A program made the position numbers and the translations under genes. The notes beneath the pieces are model-generated. The model ran no database searches. It was not told the DNA's origin and worked only from the letters and a program-made list of their open reading frames with translations. Shown here in pieces: positions 1-7,794 of a stretch of DNA of 64,000 nucleotides (its first letter is position 1; every line of letters begins with the position of its first letter). Source of the stretch: Parerythrobacter lacustris (lineage in GTDB: Bacteria > Pseudomonadota > Alphaproteobacteria > Sphingomonadales > Sphingomonadaceae); assembly GCF_024626475.1 (NCBI RefSeq), contig NZ_JANKHH010000008.1:81574-145573 (forward strand), in the 5' to 3' direction.

Positions 1-536
1 CGGGCGCGAGCCTCGCCATCGGCTTCGACCAACCAATCGGCCCCGAGGCGATGCGCGCCGCCGCGCTCGACGGGTCGATCGAGCAGCTGCTGACATGGCA
101 TAAGGTGCAGCGCGGCGATGTGTTCTACCTTCCCGCCGGCACGGTCCACGCCATCGGGCCGGGGCTGGCGCTGGTCGAGATCCAGCAGAACAGCGACATC
201 ACCTACCGCCTCTACGACTACGGCCGCCCGCGCGAATTGCATCTCGATGCGGCGCTGGCGGTGGCGCAGGGCGCGCCCTACGATCCGGCGCTGCGCGGCC
301 ATGTCGACTTCACCCGCAGCCAACGGCTGGTCTCCGGGCCGAAGTTCACCATCGATCTCGTGGTCGGCACGGCGAAGCCTGACGTTCCCGGCCCCTGCCT
401 CGTCATGCCGCTCGAAGGCAAGGCCACCATCGACGGATCGGAACTCGAAGCGGGCGAATGCGCGGCGGTGGCGAGCCTGTCCGGCGTGCAGTTCGCCCCG
501 GCGGGCTGCGCGCTGGTCGCGGCGGAACTGGGCTGA
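1..536 (+). CDS. manA: Mannose-6-phosphate isomerase, class I (3' end only)
   Basis: The C-terminal part of a type I phosphomannose isomerase, the cytosolic zinc enzyme that interconverts mannose-6-phosphate and fructose-6-phosphate. The open frame runs in from the left edge (codons from position 3), so the start is outside the window; the ATG at 51 is internal. The family signature is clear: a cupin stretch with PAGTVHAIG followed by EIQQNSDITYRLYDYGR, which carries conserved residues of the second cupin strand. The rest is a normal small beta-rich C-terminal domain ending at TGA. What precedes it cannot be seen. Confidence 0.93.
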   Translation, partial: GASLAIGFDQPIGPEAMRAAALDGSIEQLLTWHKVQRGDVFYLPAGTVHAIGPGLALVEIQQNSDITYRLYDYGRPRELHLDAALAVAQGAPYDPALRGHVDFTRSQRLVSGPKFTIDLVVGTAKPDVPGPCLVMPLEGKATIDGSELEAGECAAVASLSGVQFAPAGCALVAAELG

Positions 537-617
537 ATTCGAATTCACCGCGCTTGCGCTCCGCCCGCTGCATCGCCAATTGTGCAGTTGCAGCAATTTC
601 CCGGAAAGACGCTCCCC

Positions 618-1058
618 ATGATCGCCCAGACCATCCAGCTCGCGCTCGCACCGGTGTTCGTGCTGGTGGCGATCGGCAACATCATGAACATCCTCACCAG
701 CCGCCTTGCGCGGGTGGTCGACCGCAGCCGCGAGCTGCGCCGCCAGCACGCCGCGACCGAGGGGGCGGAGCACGACATGGTGGTGCTCGAAATCCGTATC
801 GTCGCGCGCCGCATCCACCTGGTCGGCCGCGCGCTGCGCCTGCTGGTGCTCTCGGGCCTCAGCATCGGGCTGACCGTCGGGCTGCTGTTCGTCGAGGAAA
901 TGGCGGGAGCGAGCCTGCAACCCGTGGCCGCCGGGACCTTCATCGTCGCCATCGGCATGCTGATGTGGGCGCTGCTGCTGTTCCTGCGCGAAACCCAGAT
1001 CGCGGCGGAAAGCCTGCGGATTCCCGAGACTTTCCTGGAGCTGGACCGGAAGCTCTAG
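618..1058 (+). CDS. DUF2721 family membrane protein
   Basis: A 146-residue integral membrane protein with three hydrophobic segments: the N-terminus (about 5-25), about 75-95 and about 100-125. Between them lies a charged stretch rich in Arg containing the RVVDRSRELR motif. This pattern matches the DUF2721 family, whose function is unknown. The frame is open from 582, but the ATG at 618 is preferred because GGAAAG lies about ten bases upstream and the protein then begins at the first membrane segment. It follows manA on the same strand after an 81-base gap, so co-transcription is possible. Confidence 0.8.
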   Translation: MIAQTIQLALAPVFVLVAIGNIMNILTSRLARVVDRSRELRRQHAATEGAEHDMVVLEIRIVARRIHLVGRALRLLVLSGLSIGLTVGLLFVEEMAGASLQPVAAGTFIVAIGMLMWALLLFLRETQIAAESLRIPETFLELDRKL

Positions 1059-1761
1059 GCGCTTCATCGTGCCGTCTCCTCCGCCCGTCATTGCGAGCGG
1101 CGAAGCCGCGCGGCAATCCAGGGCGGCAGCGCGATTCATCGCTGGATTGCCGCGTCGCCCCAATTTGGGTTTGGACCTCCTCGCCATGACGATCTTCAGG
1201 CTCTGCTTGCCCGCGATCCGACGGGGGTGTGACACAGACCCCGGTGCTTTTCGCAACTTTCGCGTGCTGCCGGTCTTCCCATGCATCCGCCCGCGCCTCG
1301 ACCGCGTCGGCGCGGCGCAGCAGGCGTATAAGCAAGGGAAATGAATGGCTTGTGTGGATTGCGGTGACCTGGCCGCGATAGACCACCGGCCGGATTCGCC
1401 CGGTTTCGACCTGCCATATCAGCGCGTGGAGCGGGACTTTCCGCCAATCGGTGCCGGGGCGCGCGCGGCGGGCCGATCCGGGCGGCTGGAGGATAAAATC
1501 CCACGCGCTCGCAAACTCCTCCGCCCCCGCGCGTGCCCGCAAGCGGTAGGCCGAGCGCGCCGCCATCCCCACCCGCCGCGCCGCCGTCCGCACGCAGCCG
1601 GTGATATAGAGCTGCCCGAGAAACGCCGCCTGCCGCGCCACGCTCCACCCGTCCTTGCGCCCCTTCAGCGGCACCGGCGCAAAGAACGGCGGCCTGCGCC
1701 GCTTGCGATGCGCGTGTTTGTTGCGGTGGTCGGGCGGGGCGGTGCGGGGGGAGGCGCTCAT
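940..1761 (-). CDS. HTH-containing hypothetical protein reading into a REP-like repeat
   Basis: A 273-residue frame. Residues about 35-75 read as a helix-turn-helix (WSVARQAAFLGQL, then TAARRVGMAARSAYRLR), followed by a domain containing a Trp-rich stretch and VVYRGQVTAIHTSHSFPLLIRLLRR. I recognise this arrangement from uncharacterised sphingomonad proteins with a phage-terminase-small-subunit-like or LysR-like HTH; the function is unknown. Roughly the last 90 residues are encoded by the inverted-repeat element at 1086-1191 and by the strand opposite the DUF2721 gene. They look compositionally random, so the ancestral stop was probably near 1200. The C-terminus should not be trusted. Confidence 0.6.
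   Translation of the reverse strand: MSASPRTAPPDHRNKHAHRKRRRPPFFAPVPLKGRKDGWSVARQAAFLGQLYITGCVRTAARRVGMAARSAYRLRARAGAEEFASAWDFILQPPGSARRARPGTDWRKVPLHALIWQVETGRIRPVVYRGQVTAIHTSHSFPLLIRLLRRADAVEARADAWEDRQHAKVAKSTGVCVTPPSDRGQAEPEDRHGEEVQTQIGATRQSSDESRCRPGLPRGFAARNDGRRRRHDEAPRASGPAPGKSRESAGFPPRSGFRAGTAAAPTSACRWRR
1086..1191. repeat. REP/BIME-like intergenic inverted repeat
   Basis: Two nested inverted repeats. The outer arms are CGTCATTGCGAG (1086-1097) and CTCGCCATGACG (1180-1191), complementary at 11 of 12 positions. The inner arms are GCGGCAATCCAG (1110-1121) and CTGGATTGCCGC (1142-1153), a perfect 12-bp match. The combination of CATTGCGAG with GCAATCCAG is the pattern I know from dispersed intergenic repeats in many proteobacterial genomes. 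I saw no second copy in this window. Confidence 0.75.
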
Positions 1762-1915
1762 CCGCTAGTGTTGAGCAAATTTGCGGCGTGTAGGAAAATG
1801 GTTTGAGGTGGATGTGTTACCGACAGCAATATCTCAGAAGACCAGAATAGCATACAAAGGATACGCCTTTGGTACTACTCAAACGCTTGGGTTTGCGATT
1901 GACGGGAGCGCATAG

Positions 1916-2848
1916 ATGTCCGAGATTTTCTCGATGCCCAATGAATCCGACAGGCTTTCGAATCAATATCGGGTCTACACCAGCCGCTATGATCGCATTG
2001 TTGACGCTGATGAGCTCGGCACCGTCTTGGAGTCGCTCTCCCACAAGAATCAGCGACTTCTGGACGAGGCATGGGATGAGTTTCAGACGGGACTTCTGCC
2101 ATGGAAAACCAAACTCACGCTATCGAGTCGTGAACTCTCGGAACGCATAAATCTTGCGATCCCCCGTGATCGACGAGAGAGCACAATTGTATCGCTGCTG
2201 TTCGATCAGTCAGGTTCGATGCGTGGGCAGAAGATGCTCTATTCTGCAGCCGCCGCCGATGTAGCTCAGGAATTTTTGGCGACGCTGAAAATTGGCTGTG
2301 AGGTCCTCGGTTTTACCACGTCGGCATGGTGCGGCGGCCGGTCACGACGCCTATGGAATTGGCGCCTCAGGCCCCGCAACCCGGGTCGACTAAATGACCT
2401 GCTTCATGTCGTTTTTCGCGATGGTCTTGATGATCGCGCTAGTACCGGCAATTGGGCATTTCGCCACATGCTGAGACCCGATTTCCCGAAGGAGAACATC
2501 GATGGCGAGGCAATTCAATGGGCGGTGTCCCGCCTTGGTGAAATGGGGCACTCTCGGAAGATACTGATCGTGCTCTCAGACGGAGCACCAGTCGATGATT
2601 CAACATTGAGCGAGAACGATGCAAGCTACCTGATTGACCACCTCGAGTTCGTAGTCGAAGAATTGAACCGTACGAAAGTGGTAGAGATGGCCGCATTCGG
2701 GATCGGCTGCAAAGCGCACCCGTTTTATCCTCGAAGTCGCCATGTCGATGCTCCGGCCGATATCGGACTTGAACTACTCCGTTTCATTACGGAGATCTTG
2801 TGCGATGATAAAGGGGAAGTACTAGATTCGACAGGGCCTAAAGAGTAA
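1916..2848 (+). CDS. Stand-alone CobT-type von Willebrand A domain protein
   Basis: A 310-residue protein that corresponds to the C-terminal vWA half of cobaltochelatase subunit CobT. The MIDAS motif DQSGSMRG is near residue 97, followed by the CobT-specific blocks EVLGFTTSAW, NPGRLNDLLHVV, KENIDGEAIQWA and the second metal-site loop LSDGAPVDDSTL near 220. The N-terminal acidic region of real CobT is absent and there is no cobS, cobN or other cobalamin gene in the window, so a role in B12 synthesis is doubtful. GGGAG lies just upstream of the chosen ATG. Base composition is visibly more AT-rich than the flanking genes, suggesting acquired DNA. It may work with a distant MoxR/CobS-type AAA+ protein. 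Confidence 0.8.
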   Translation: MSEIFSMPNESDRLSNQYRVYTSRYDRIVDADELGTVLESLSHKNQRLLDEAWDEFQTGLLPWKTKLTLSSRELSERINLAIPRDRRESTIVSLLFDQSGSMRGQKMLYSAAAADVAQEFLATLKIGCEVLGFTTSAWCGGRSRRLWNWRLRPRNPGRLNDLLHVVFRDGLDDRASTGNWAFRHMLRPDFPKENIDGEAIQWAVSRLGEMGHSRKILIVLSDGAPVDDSTLSENDASYLIDHLEFVVEELNRTKVVEMAAFGIGCKAHPFYPRSRHVDAPADIGLELLRFITEILCDDKGEVLDSTGPKE

Positions 2849-2892
2849 GATCCAGTTTCACATGTTGATTGATGGATTGCTGGAGAACCTGA

Positions 2893-3213
2893 CTAATCCG
2901 TCTTGCCATCCCCCGGCCCTGCCAGCAGCTTCGTCCCCTGCTCCTTGAAGCCCTTCGCGATCATCGGCTCTACAAAGCCCAGCATCATCGGCAGCTGGAC
3001 TTCGAACACCATCTGACCGTCCTCGACATCGACGTGGCCCTGGACCGTCTGGCCCATTGCGCCGATCGACAGCGCGAGGCGGTCCTCGTTCACCCAGTCG
3101 CTTTCCACCGTCGCGCCGGGGAAGGGGATGTGGTCGATGATCTCGCCGGTGCGTTCGCGCAGGCGGCGGCGGACTTCCTCGCGCGGGAGGTTGTGAGGTA
3201 CCGCGACGCGCAT
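2893..3213 (-). CDS. Polyhydroxyalkanoic acid system family protein (PHA_gran_rgn)
   Basis: A 106-residue soluble protein with the sequence style of the PHA granule-region family (PF09650): N-terminal MRVAVPHNLPREEVRRRL, a central strand-rich part (LSIGAMGQTVQGHVDVEDG), and the ending LGFVEPMIAKGFKEQGTKLL. The family was named for its location beside PHA genes, and no enzyme activity is known. A much longer frame is open upstream, but the ATG at 3213 overlaps the stop of the upstream gene by one base (TGATG), which indicates translational coupling. It is the last gene of a telA-containing minus-strand operon. No PHA synthase is seen nearby. Confidence 0.8.
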   Translation of the reverse strand: MRVAVPHNLPREEVRRRLRERTGEIIDHIPFPGATVESDWVNEDRLALSIGAMGQTVQGHVDVEDGQMVFEVQLPMMLGFVEPMIAKGFKEQGTKLLAGPGDGKTD

Positions 3214-3962
3214 CAGCTGTTCGCGTCCGGCGCTTCGATCTCGCCGCCGTAGCGGTAGTCGAGATAGCGGTGCTTGATCGCCAGATCGTCGAGCGAGCCT
3301 TCGGCCAGTTGCCGCGTCACGCTGTCGATTTCCTTGCTGATCTTGCTCAGGCTGTCGGTCAGCTGCTCGTCGGGCGACGCGCCCGCGCGCTTTTCGGCCC
3401 GCAGATGGCGCGGGATCTTCTGGTAGCTGTCGACCGTCTCGGGCAGAACCTCGCCCACCAGCTTGCGCACCTCGCGGGTCGCCGGATGGTCCTGGTCGAC
3501 CGTTTCGAGCTGGAGGCCGAGCGCATCGAGCTGCACCCCCATATCCTCGACGATGCGCGCGGCGGGGGCGGGCAGGGCGAGGCGCTGGTTCTCCAGCCAC
3601 AGCTCGGTTCGCCCGACCATAGAGCGCACGTCGCCCTTGTTAAGATCGGCGCGCTTGGGCACTTTCATCTTGGGGAAAATGCCCAGCGTGCCGGTGGCGA
3701 CGAGGATCGCGATCACGGTGATCAGCAGACCCCAGAAGCCGATCCCGTTGAGGATCATCCCGGCGAAGCTCGCTGCGACGAGGATGGCGAAGGTGGCAAG
3801 CAGCACGCGCACCAGCTTGCGCATCAGGTGCTGCGATTTGAGGCTGGCCGAACCCTGCCCGATCGAGCGCGCGCGGCGGTGGCGCCCGCCCTCGCGGTTG
3901 TCGCGCAGCACCATGGCGCTGTCCTGCAATATGCGGTCGCTGTCTCGGGTCAGGTCGTTCAA
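3213..3962 (-). CDS. XpaC-like membrane protein paired with TelA
   Basis: A 249-residue protein with a basic N-terminal tail, two closely spaced membrane segments at about 48-70 and 72-93, and a cytoplasmic C-terminal part rich in charged helices ending near residue 249. It sits four bases downstream of telA. An XpaC-type protein (the so-called 5-bromo-4-chloroindolyl phosphate hydrolysis family) is the usual partner of TelA in Firmicutes and other groups, and the two-TM plus helical layout fits. The XpaC assignment rests on layout and gene neighbourhood more than on motifs. A role in envelope stress resistance is inferred. Confidence 0.6.
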   Translation of the reverse strand: MNDLTRDSDRILQDSAMVLRDNREGGRHRRARSIGQGSASLKSQHLMRKLVRVLLATFAILVAASFAGMILNGIGFWGLLITVIAILVATGTLGIFPKMKVPKRADLNKGDVRSMVGRTELWLENQRLALPAPAARIVEDMGVQLDALGLQLETVDQDHPATREVRKLVGEVLPETVDSYQKIPRHLRAEKRAGASPDEQLTDSLSKISKEIDSVTRQLAEGSLDDLAIKHRYLDYRYGGEIEAPDANS

Positions 3963-3966
3963 GCGG

Positions 3967-5187
3967 TCAGCCCTCGATGCTCAGCAGGCTCGATTCGTTG
4001 ATCTGCTTCGATGCCTGCGCCTGGCCTTCGGCGCGCGCGATATAGCCCTTCGACTTCTCCACCTCACCGGACAATGCCTCGACCGTCTGCTTCATCGAAT
4101 CGAGCGCGCGCAGCTTGAAGGTGTCGACCTCGTCCATCGTGTCATAGATGTTCTGGAACGCGCGCTGCAGCGTTTCGAGCGGGATGGTGCTGGCGGCGGC
4201 CTGCTCGTGGATCTTGCCGGTCTGTTCGCGCAGCATGGTGCTGGTGCTGTCGATGATGCCGGCGGTGGTCTGGTTGAGCGCGGTGATCTGGCCGAGCACG
4301 AGCCGCTGGTTGGTCATCGCCTCGCTGACGGTGACCGCGGTGCGCAGTGCGCCGACGGTGGTGGTGCTGGCGCGGTCGACGCCCTTGACCAGCTCGACAT
4401 TGTTCTTCTTGACCAGGTCGAGCGCGAGATAGCCCTGCACGCTGACCGCCATCTGGGTCAGCAGGTCCTGCGTGCGCTGGCGGACGTAGAACAGCGCGGT
4501 CTCGCGCACCGCCTTGGCCTTGGCCGGGTCGGTCGAATCGAGTTCGATCGCCTTTTCTTCCAGCTTGGCGTCGAGCGTCTTGGAGATGTGGATCATCTGC
4601 TCAAGGTTGCCCATCGCCTCCCACAGCTTGGCCCGCTCGACATCGATCGCCGCATTGTCCATCAGCAGCTCATCCTTGCCGTTGCCGAGCTTGTTGAGGA
4701 TTTGCTGGATATGCGTCTGCGCGCTTTGATAGCTGCGGAAGTAGTTGGTCAGCTTGTTGCCGAACGGGATCACGCCGAGAATCTTGCGCGGTCCGGTCAG
4801 CTTGCCGCGCCGGCCCGGATCGAGATCCTCGACCACCCGGCGCAGCTCGCCCAGATTGGCGCCGACGCCTTCATCCTGGTCCATCGCCCGCAACGGGCGG
4901 TCGAGGAAACGGTTCGAATGCCCCGCCGCCGCCATGATTTCCTTGCGGCCCATATTGGTCAGCTGGTCGACCTTCTTGCCGAATTCGGGCGAATTGGCAT
5001 CGACCGAGATCAGGTCGGCGACGAAACCGTCGACCTTTTCTTCCAGCTTGCTCTTGATCTCCTCGCCCACGGGGACGAGGCCGGCGGCCTTTTCCGGCGC
5101 GACCTGCGGCACCGGATCGGGCGGGGTCAGCTCGAAATCGACGGCGGTGGCGGTGACCGCCGGTTTGGGGGTTTGGGTCGTGCTCAT
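3967..5187 (-). CDS. telA: Toxic anion resistance protein, TelA/KlaB family
   Basis: A 406-residue, almost entirely alpha-helical cytoplasmic protein of the TelA/KlaB family (PF05816), originally linked to tellurite resistance and later to envelope and antimicrobial stress. Family features include the KKVDQLTNMGRKEI block near residue 65, FGNKLTNYFRSYQSAQTHIQQIL near 150, LWEAMGNLEQMIHI, the VRQRTQDLLTQMAVSVQGYLALD core near 250, and the GRASTTTVGALRTAVTVSEA-like stretch (VDRASTTTVGALRTAV here). It is the first gene of a three-gene operon. The 149-base gap to the divergent DUF389 gene should contain both promoters. Confidence 0.92.
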   Translation of the reverse strand: MSTTQTPKPAVTATAVDFELTPPDPVPQVAPEKAAGLVPVGEEIKSKLEEKVDGFVADLISVDANSPEFGKKVDQLTNMGRKEIMAAAGHSNRFLDRPLRAMDQDEGVGANLGELRRVVEDLDPGRRGKLTGPRKILGVIPFGNKLTNYFRSYQSAQTHIQQILNKLGNGKDELLMDNAAIDVERAKLWEAMGNLEQMIHISKTLDAKLEEKAIELDSTDPAKAKAVRETALFYVRQRTQDLLTQMAVSVQGYLALDLVKKNNVELVKGVDRASTTTVGALRTAVTVSEAMTNQRLVLGQITALNQTTAGIIDSTSTMLREQTGKIHEQAAASTIPLETLQRAFQNIYDTMDEVDTFKLRALDSMKQTVEALSGEVEKSKGYIARAEGQAQASKQINESSLLSIEG

Positions 5188-5336
5188 TCCTGCTCTCTGC
5201 TCCCGGCGGGCATGCGCCCGTCTGCTTTCGATACTGTATTAGTTATGTAAGACACAAATGACAAGTATCGTGCTGTGATGGCGGGCTGGAAGTCTCCGCT
5301 TTTTTCCCGGCTTGGCAAGAGCTAAGGCCGTCTGCG

Positions 5337-6875
5337 ATGGAAGACGCAAACGAGCAACCCAAGAGCAAGGCTGCGGAAGTCAAGGCACAGGCGCGGTGGA
5401 CTTACCTGCGCGCACTGGTCGGATTGCGCTGGTGGTGGCAGGACGAGGTAATGGCGTCGGTCGATCAGGCCGAGGTGATTGCGCGCCGCCGCGAGGATGG
5501 CGCGCTGTCCGCCCGCTATCTGTTCATGACCGCTATGTCGGGCGGGATCGCGATCCTCGGGCTGTTGCAGAGCTCGCCGGCGGTGGTGATCGGCGCGATG
5601 CTGCTCTCGCCGCTGATGGGACCGATCATGGGCCTCGGCTTCGCGCTGGCGATCGGCGACTATCACTGGCTGCGCCAGTCGGCGAAGTCGCTCGCCTGGG
5701 GCTCGGCAATGGCGATCGCATTGTGCACTGTGATCGTTTTCCTCTCGCCCTTGCAGGAGATCACGCCCGAGGTCGCATCGCGCACCCGGCCCAACCTGTT
5801 CGACCTGTTCATCGCCCTGTTCTCCGCGCTTGCGGGGGGCTATGCCGTGATCCGCGGCAAGGAAGGCACGATCGTCGGCGTGGCGATCGCCACCGCACTG
5901 ATGCCGCCGCTCGCGGTGGTCGGCTTCGGCCTTGCGACCTTCAACTGGACGGTGTTTTCCGGCGCGCTGCTGCTTTTCGTCACCAACCTCATCACCATCG
6001 CGCTGACCGCCTGGGCCATGGCCAAGCTCTACGGCTTCAAATCCAACCTCAGCGAGAAGCAGACGCAGTACCAGAACTTCGTCGTCGTCGCGGTGTTCGT
6101 GGCGCTTGCGGTGCCGCTCGGCTTCTCGCTCCGGCAGATCGCGTGGGAAACCAATGCCACACGCCAGGTGCGCGCCGAACTGGTCGACAATTTCGGACCG
6201 GCCGCGCGCCTGTCGCAGCCCGAGATCGATTTCGACGGCGATCCGATTCGCGTGTCGGCCTTCGTATGGACGACCAGCATCCAGCCGGACGCGCAGGCCA
6301 CGGCCGCGCGTCACCTCAGCGAGCGGCTCGGTGCACCGGTCGTGGTCGATCTCAAGCAGTTTCTGGTGCGCGACGAGAAGAGCGCCGAGCAGGCGCAACT
6401 GTCCTCGGCCAAGGCGCAGGAGGAAGCAGCGGCCAACGAGCGGGTGGCCGAGCTGGGTGCGCGGCTGGGGGTGGTTGCGGGGGTGGAAGAGAGCGACGTG
6501 CTGGTCGACCGCCAGCGGCGCAGGGCGCTGGTGCGGGCGAAACCGCTGCCCGGCGCGACGCTCGAAACCTACGCCGCGCTCGAACGGCGCGTCGCGCAGA
6601 CCGAGCCCGACTGGACGATCGAGCTGGTCCCGCCGGTAGCGCGCCTGCCCGAATTTGCCTTCAGTGGAGAAGAACTCGACACTGCGCAGACCGCGACGCT
6701 GCAGCTGGCCGCCTGGGCCTCCGCGCGCAACGGCATGGCGCTGCGCGTCATCGGGCGGGGCGATGCGGCCGACCTGGTGGCCAAGGCGCTGTCCGAAAAC
6801 CGCGCGAGCGAAGTGCAACGCCGCGAAGCCGCCGGCCCCGTCCGCATCGAATGGGTCGATCCGGCGGGCGAATAG
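5337..6875 (+). CDS. DUF389 (TIGR00341-type) membrane protein
   Basis: A 512-residue protein with a short cytoplasmic N-terminus, then about six to seven membrane segments between residues 55 and 280. These contain the DUF389 signature stretch LLQSSPAVVIGAMLLSPLMGPIMG and a second conserved part around GKEGTIVGVAIATALMPPLAVVG. Residues about 290-512 form a soluble region with an OmpA-like or BON-like flavour (LRVIGRGDAADLVAKALSENRA). The substrate and role of the family are unknown. It is transcribed divergently from telA and ends 50 bases from the convergent PIN-like gene. Confidence 0.88.
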   Translation: MEDANEQPKSKAAEVKAQARWTYLRALVGLRWWWQDEVMASVDQAEVIARRREDGALSARYLFMTAMSGGIAILGLLQSSPAVVIGAMLLSPLMGPIMGLGFALAIGDYHWLRQSAKSLAWGSAMAIALCTVIVFLSPLQEITPEVASRTRPNLFDLFIALFSALAGGYAVIRGKEGTIVGVAIATALMPPLAVVGFGLATFNWTVFSGALLLFVTNLITIALTAWAMAKLYGFKSNLSEKQTQYQNFVVVAVFVALAVPLGFSLRQIAWETNATRQVRAELVDNFGPAARLSQPEIDFDGDPIRVSAFVWTTSIQPDAQATAARHLSERLGAPVVVDLKQFLVRDEKSAEQAQLSSAKAQEEAAANERVAELGARLGVVAGVEESDVLVDRQRRRALVRAKPLPGATLETYAALERRVAQTEPDWTIELVPPVARLPEFAFSGEELDTAQTATLQLAAWASARNGMALRVIGRGDAADLVAKALSENRASEVQRREAAGPVRIEWVDPAGE

Positions 6876-6925
6876 GTTGGCAACTATTGTTAAACGGCAT
6901 AAATCGAACGAATATCCAACTCCTC

Positions 6926-7792
6926 TCAGACATATTGCTGTGGAACTCTTGCATTTAAATTTTCCAAAACAATTCGTAGCTCGATATGCGCATCGTATGC
7001 TTTTCGATCCTTTGTCAGGACTCCATTAAAATAGGTACCGTATGTTGCGATGACACGATCGATTACGTCGTTGCGGATTCTCTTTGGACTTTGATTTTTT
7101 GGACTCCCGCGCCGGACCCAATCCAAGAAATATAGGCTTAGAGAAAGTGAAACACGGACAATGTAAGAGTCGAAATAGGATTTCGGTGATGGCCTTTTGA
7201 TCTTTATGTGCGGAGATTTCGCGAATCCCTCGCTCAAAACTCTTGTCATCTCCATTATTTTCTCGATTACGGTAAGGGGTAGCCTGCCGCGCTTGCGAAT
7301 TATCTTAAGTTCGTGTTGAGTGAGGTTTCTTGAGATAGATGTAAATAATTCTGGGAGGTCGCCAGCGGCAGCTATCATGCTACCAAGATGCTGATTTGCT
7401 GCTTCTGTGTGGCTTTGAAATGACCTAAATCTCGCGATCGACGAGTCGTCAAAAGTTTCCAAGACCCTGATAGTCCCGTTGAGATCACGCTGCGCCCCCG
7501 GCCAAATCATTCGATTACCGAATCCAGCTGGACGAGGGTCGATTCCGGCGATTTCTCTTGCACCTCGTAAGTGTAAGACTTGACTGGGGAAGTCTGCCGC
7601 GACCGATAGTGACGCTCTTAAACCATCAATTGATTGCGGCTTGTATATTTCCATCCATACGAAATCTGGCATTAGCAAATAGTGGCTTTCGCACGCAGAT
7701 AGAAAATCTCTGGCAACGCCGGAACTTAAAGCGTTGGTGTCCGCAACCAATCGAGTGTTCGGTCTAATCGGGCCATCAGCAACTCGACTCAA
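6926..7792 (-). CDS. PIN-domain-like protein in an AT-rich patch
   Basis: A 288-residue protein starting, as I place it, at a TTG at 7792, three bases after the stop of the upstream ligase gene; GAGGCGG lies a few bases before it. The frame stays open into the ligase gene but that part is a shadow. Residues 14-20 read LVADTNA, the first acidic strand of a PIN nuclease, and the C-terminal third has an YGTYFNGVLTKDRKAYDAH block, which looks like the later acidic PIN motif. Much of the middle is helical and unfamiliar. The gene is markedly more AT-rich than its neighbours, suggesting horizontal acquisition. No antitoxin-sized gene adjoins it, so a classic VapBC pair is not supported. Confidence 0.55.
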   Translation of the reverse strand: MSRVADGPIRPNTRLVADTNALSSGVARDFLSACESHYLLMPDFVWMEIYKPQSIDGLRASLSVAADFPSQVLHLRGAREIAGIDPRPAGFGNRMIWPGAQRDLNGTIRVLETFDDSSIARFRSFQSHTEAANQHLGSMIAAAGDLPELFTSISRNLTQHELKIIRKRGRLPLTVIEKIMEMTRVLSEGFAKSPHIKIKRPSPKSYFDSYIVRVSLSLSLYFLDWVRRGSPKNQSPKRIRNDVIDRVIATYGTYFNGVLTKDRKAYDAHIELRIVLENLNARVPQQYV

Positions 7793-7794
7793 TC

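Noticed and set aside
3463..5250. Long plus-strand frame of 595 codons opposite telA
   Set aside because: It mirrors the telA and XpaC-like genes; the product is Arg/Leu/Asp-rich with no motifs.
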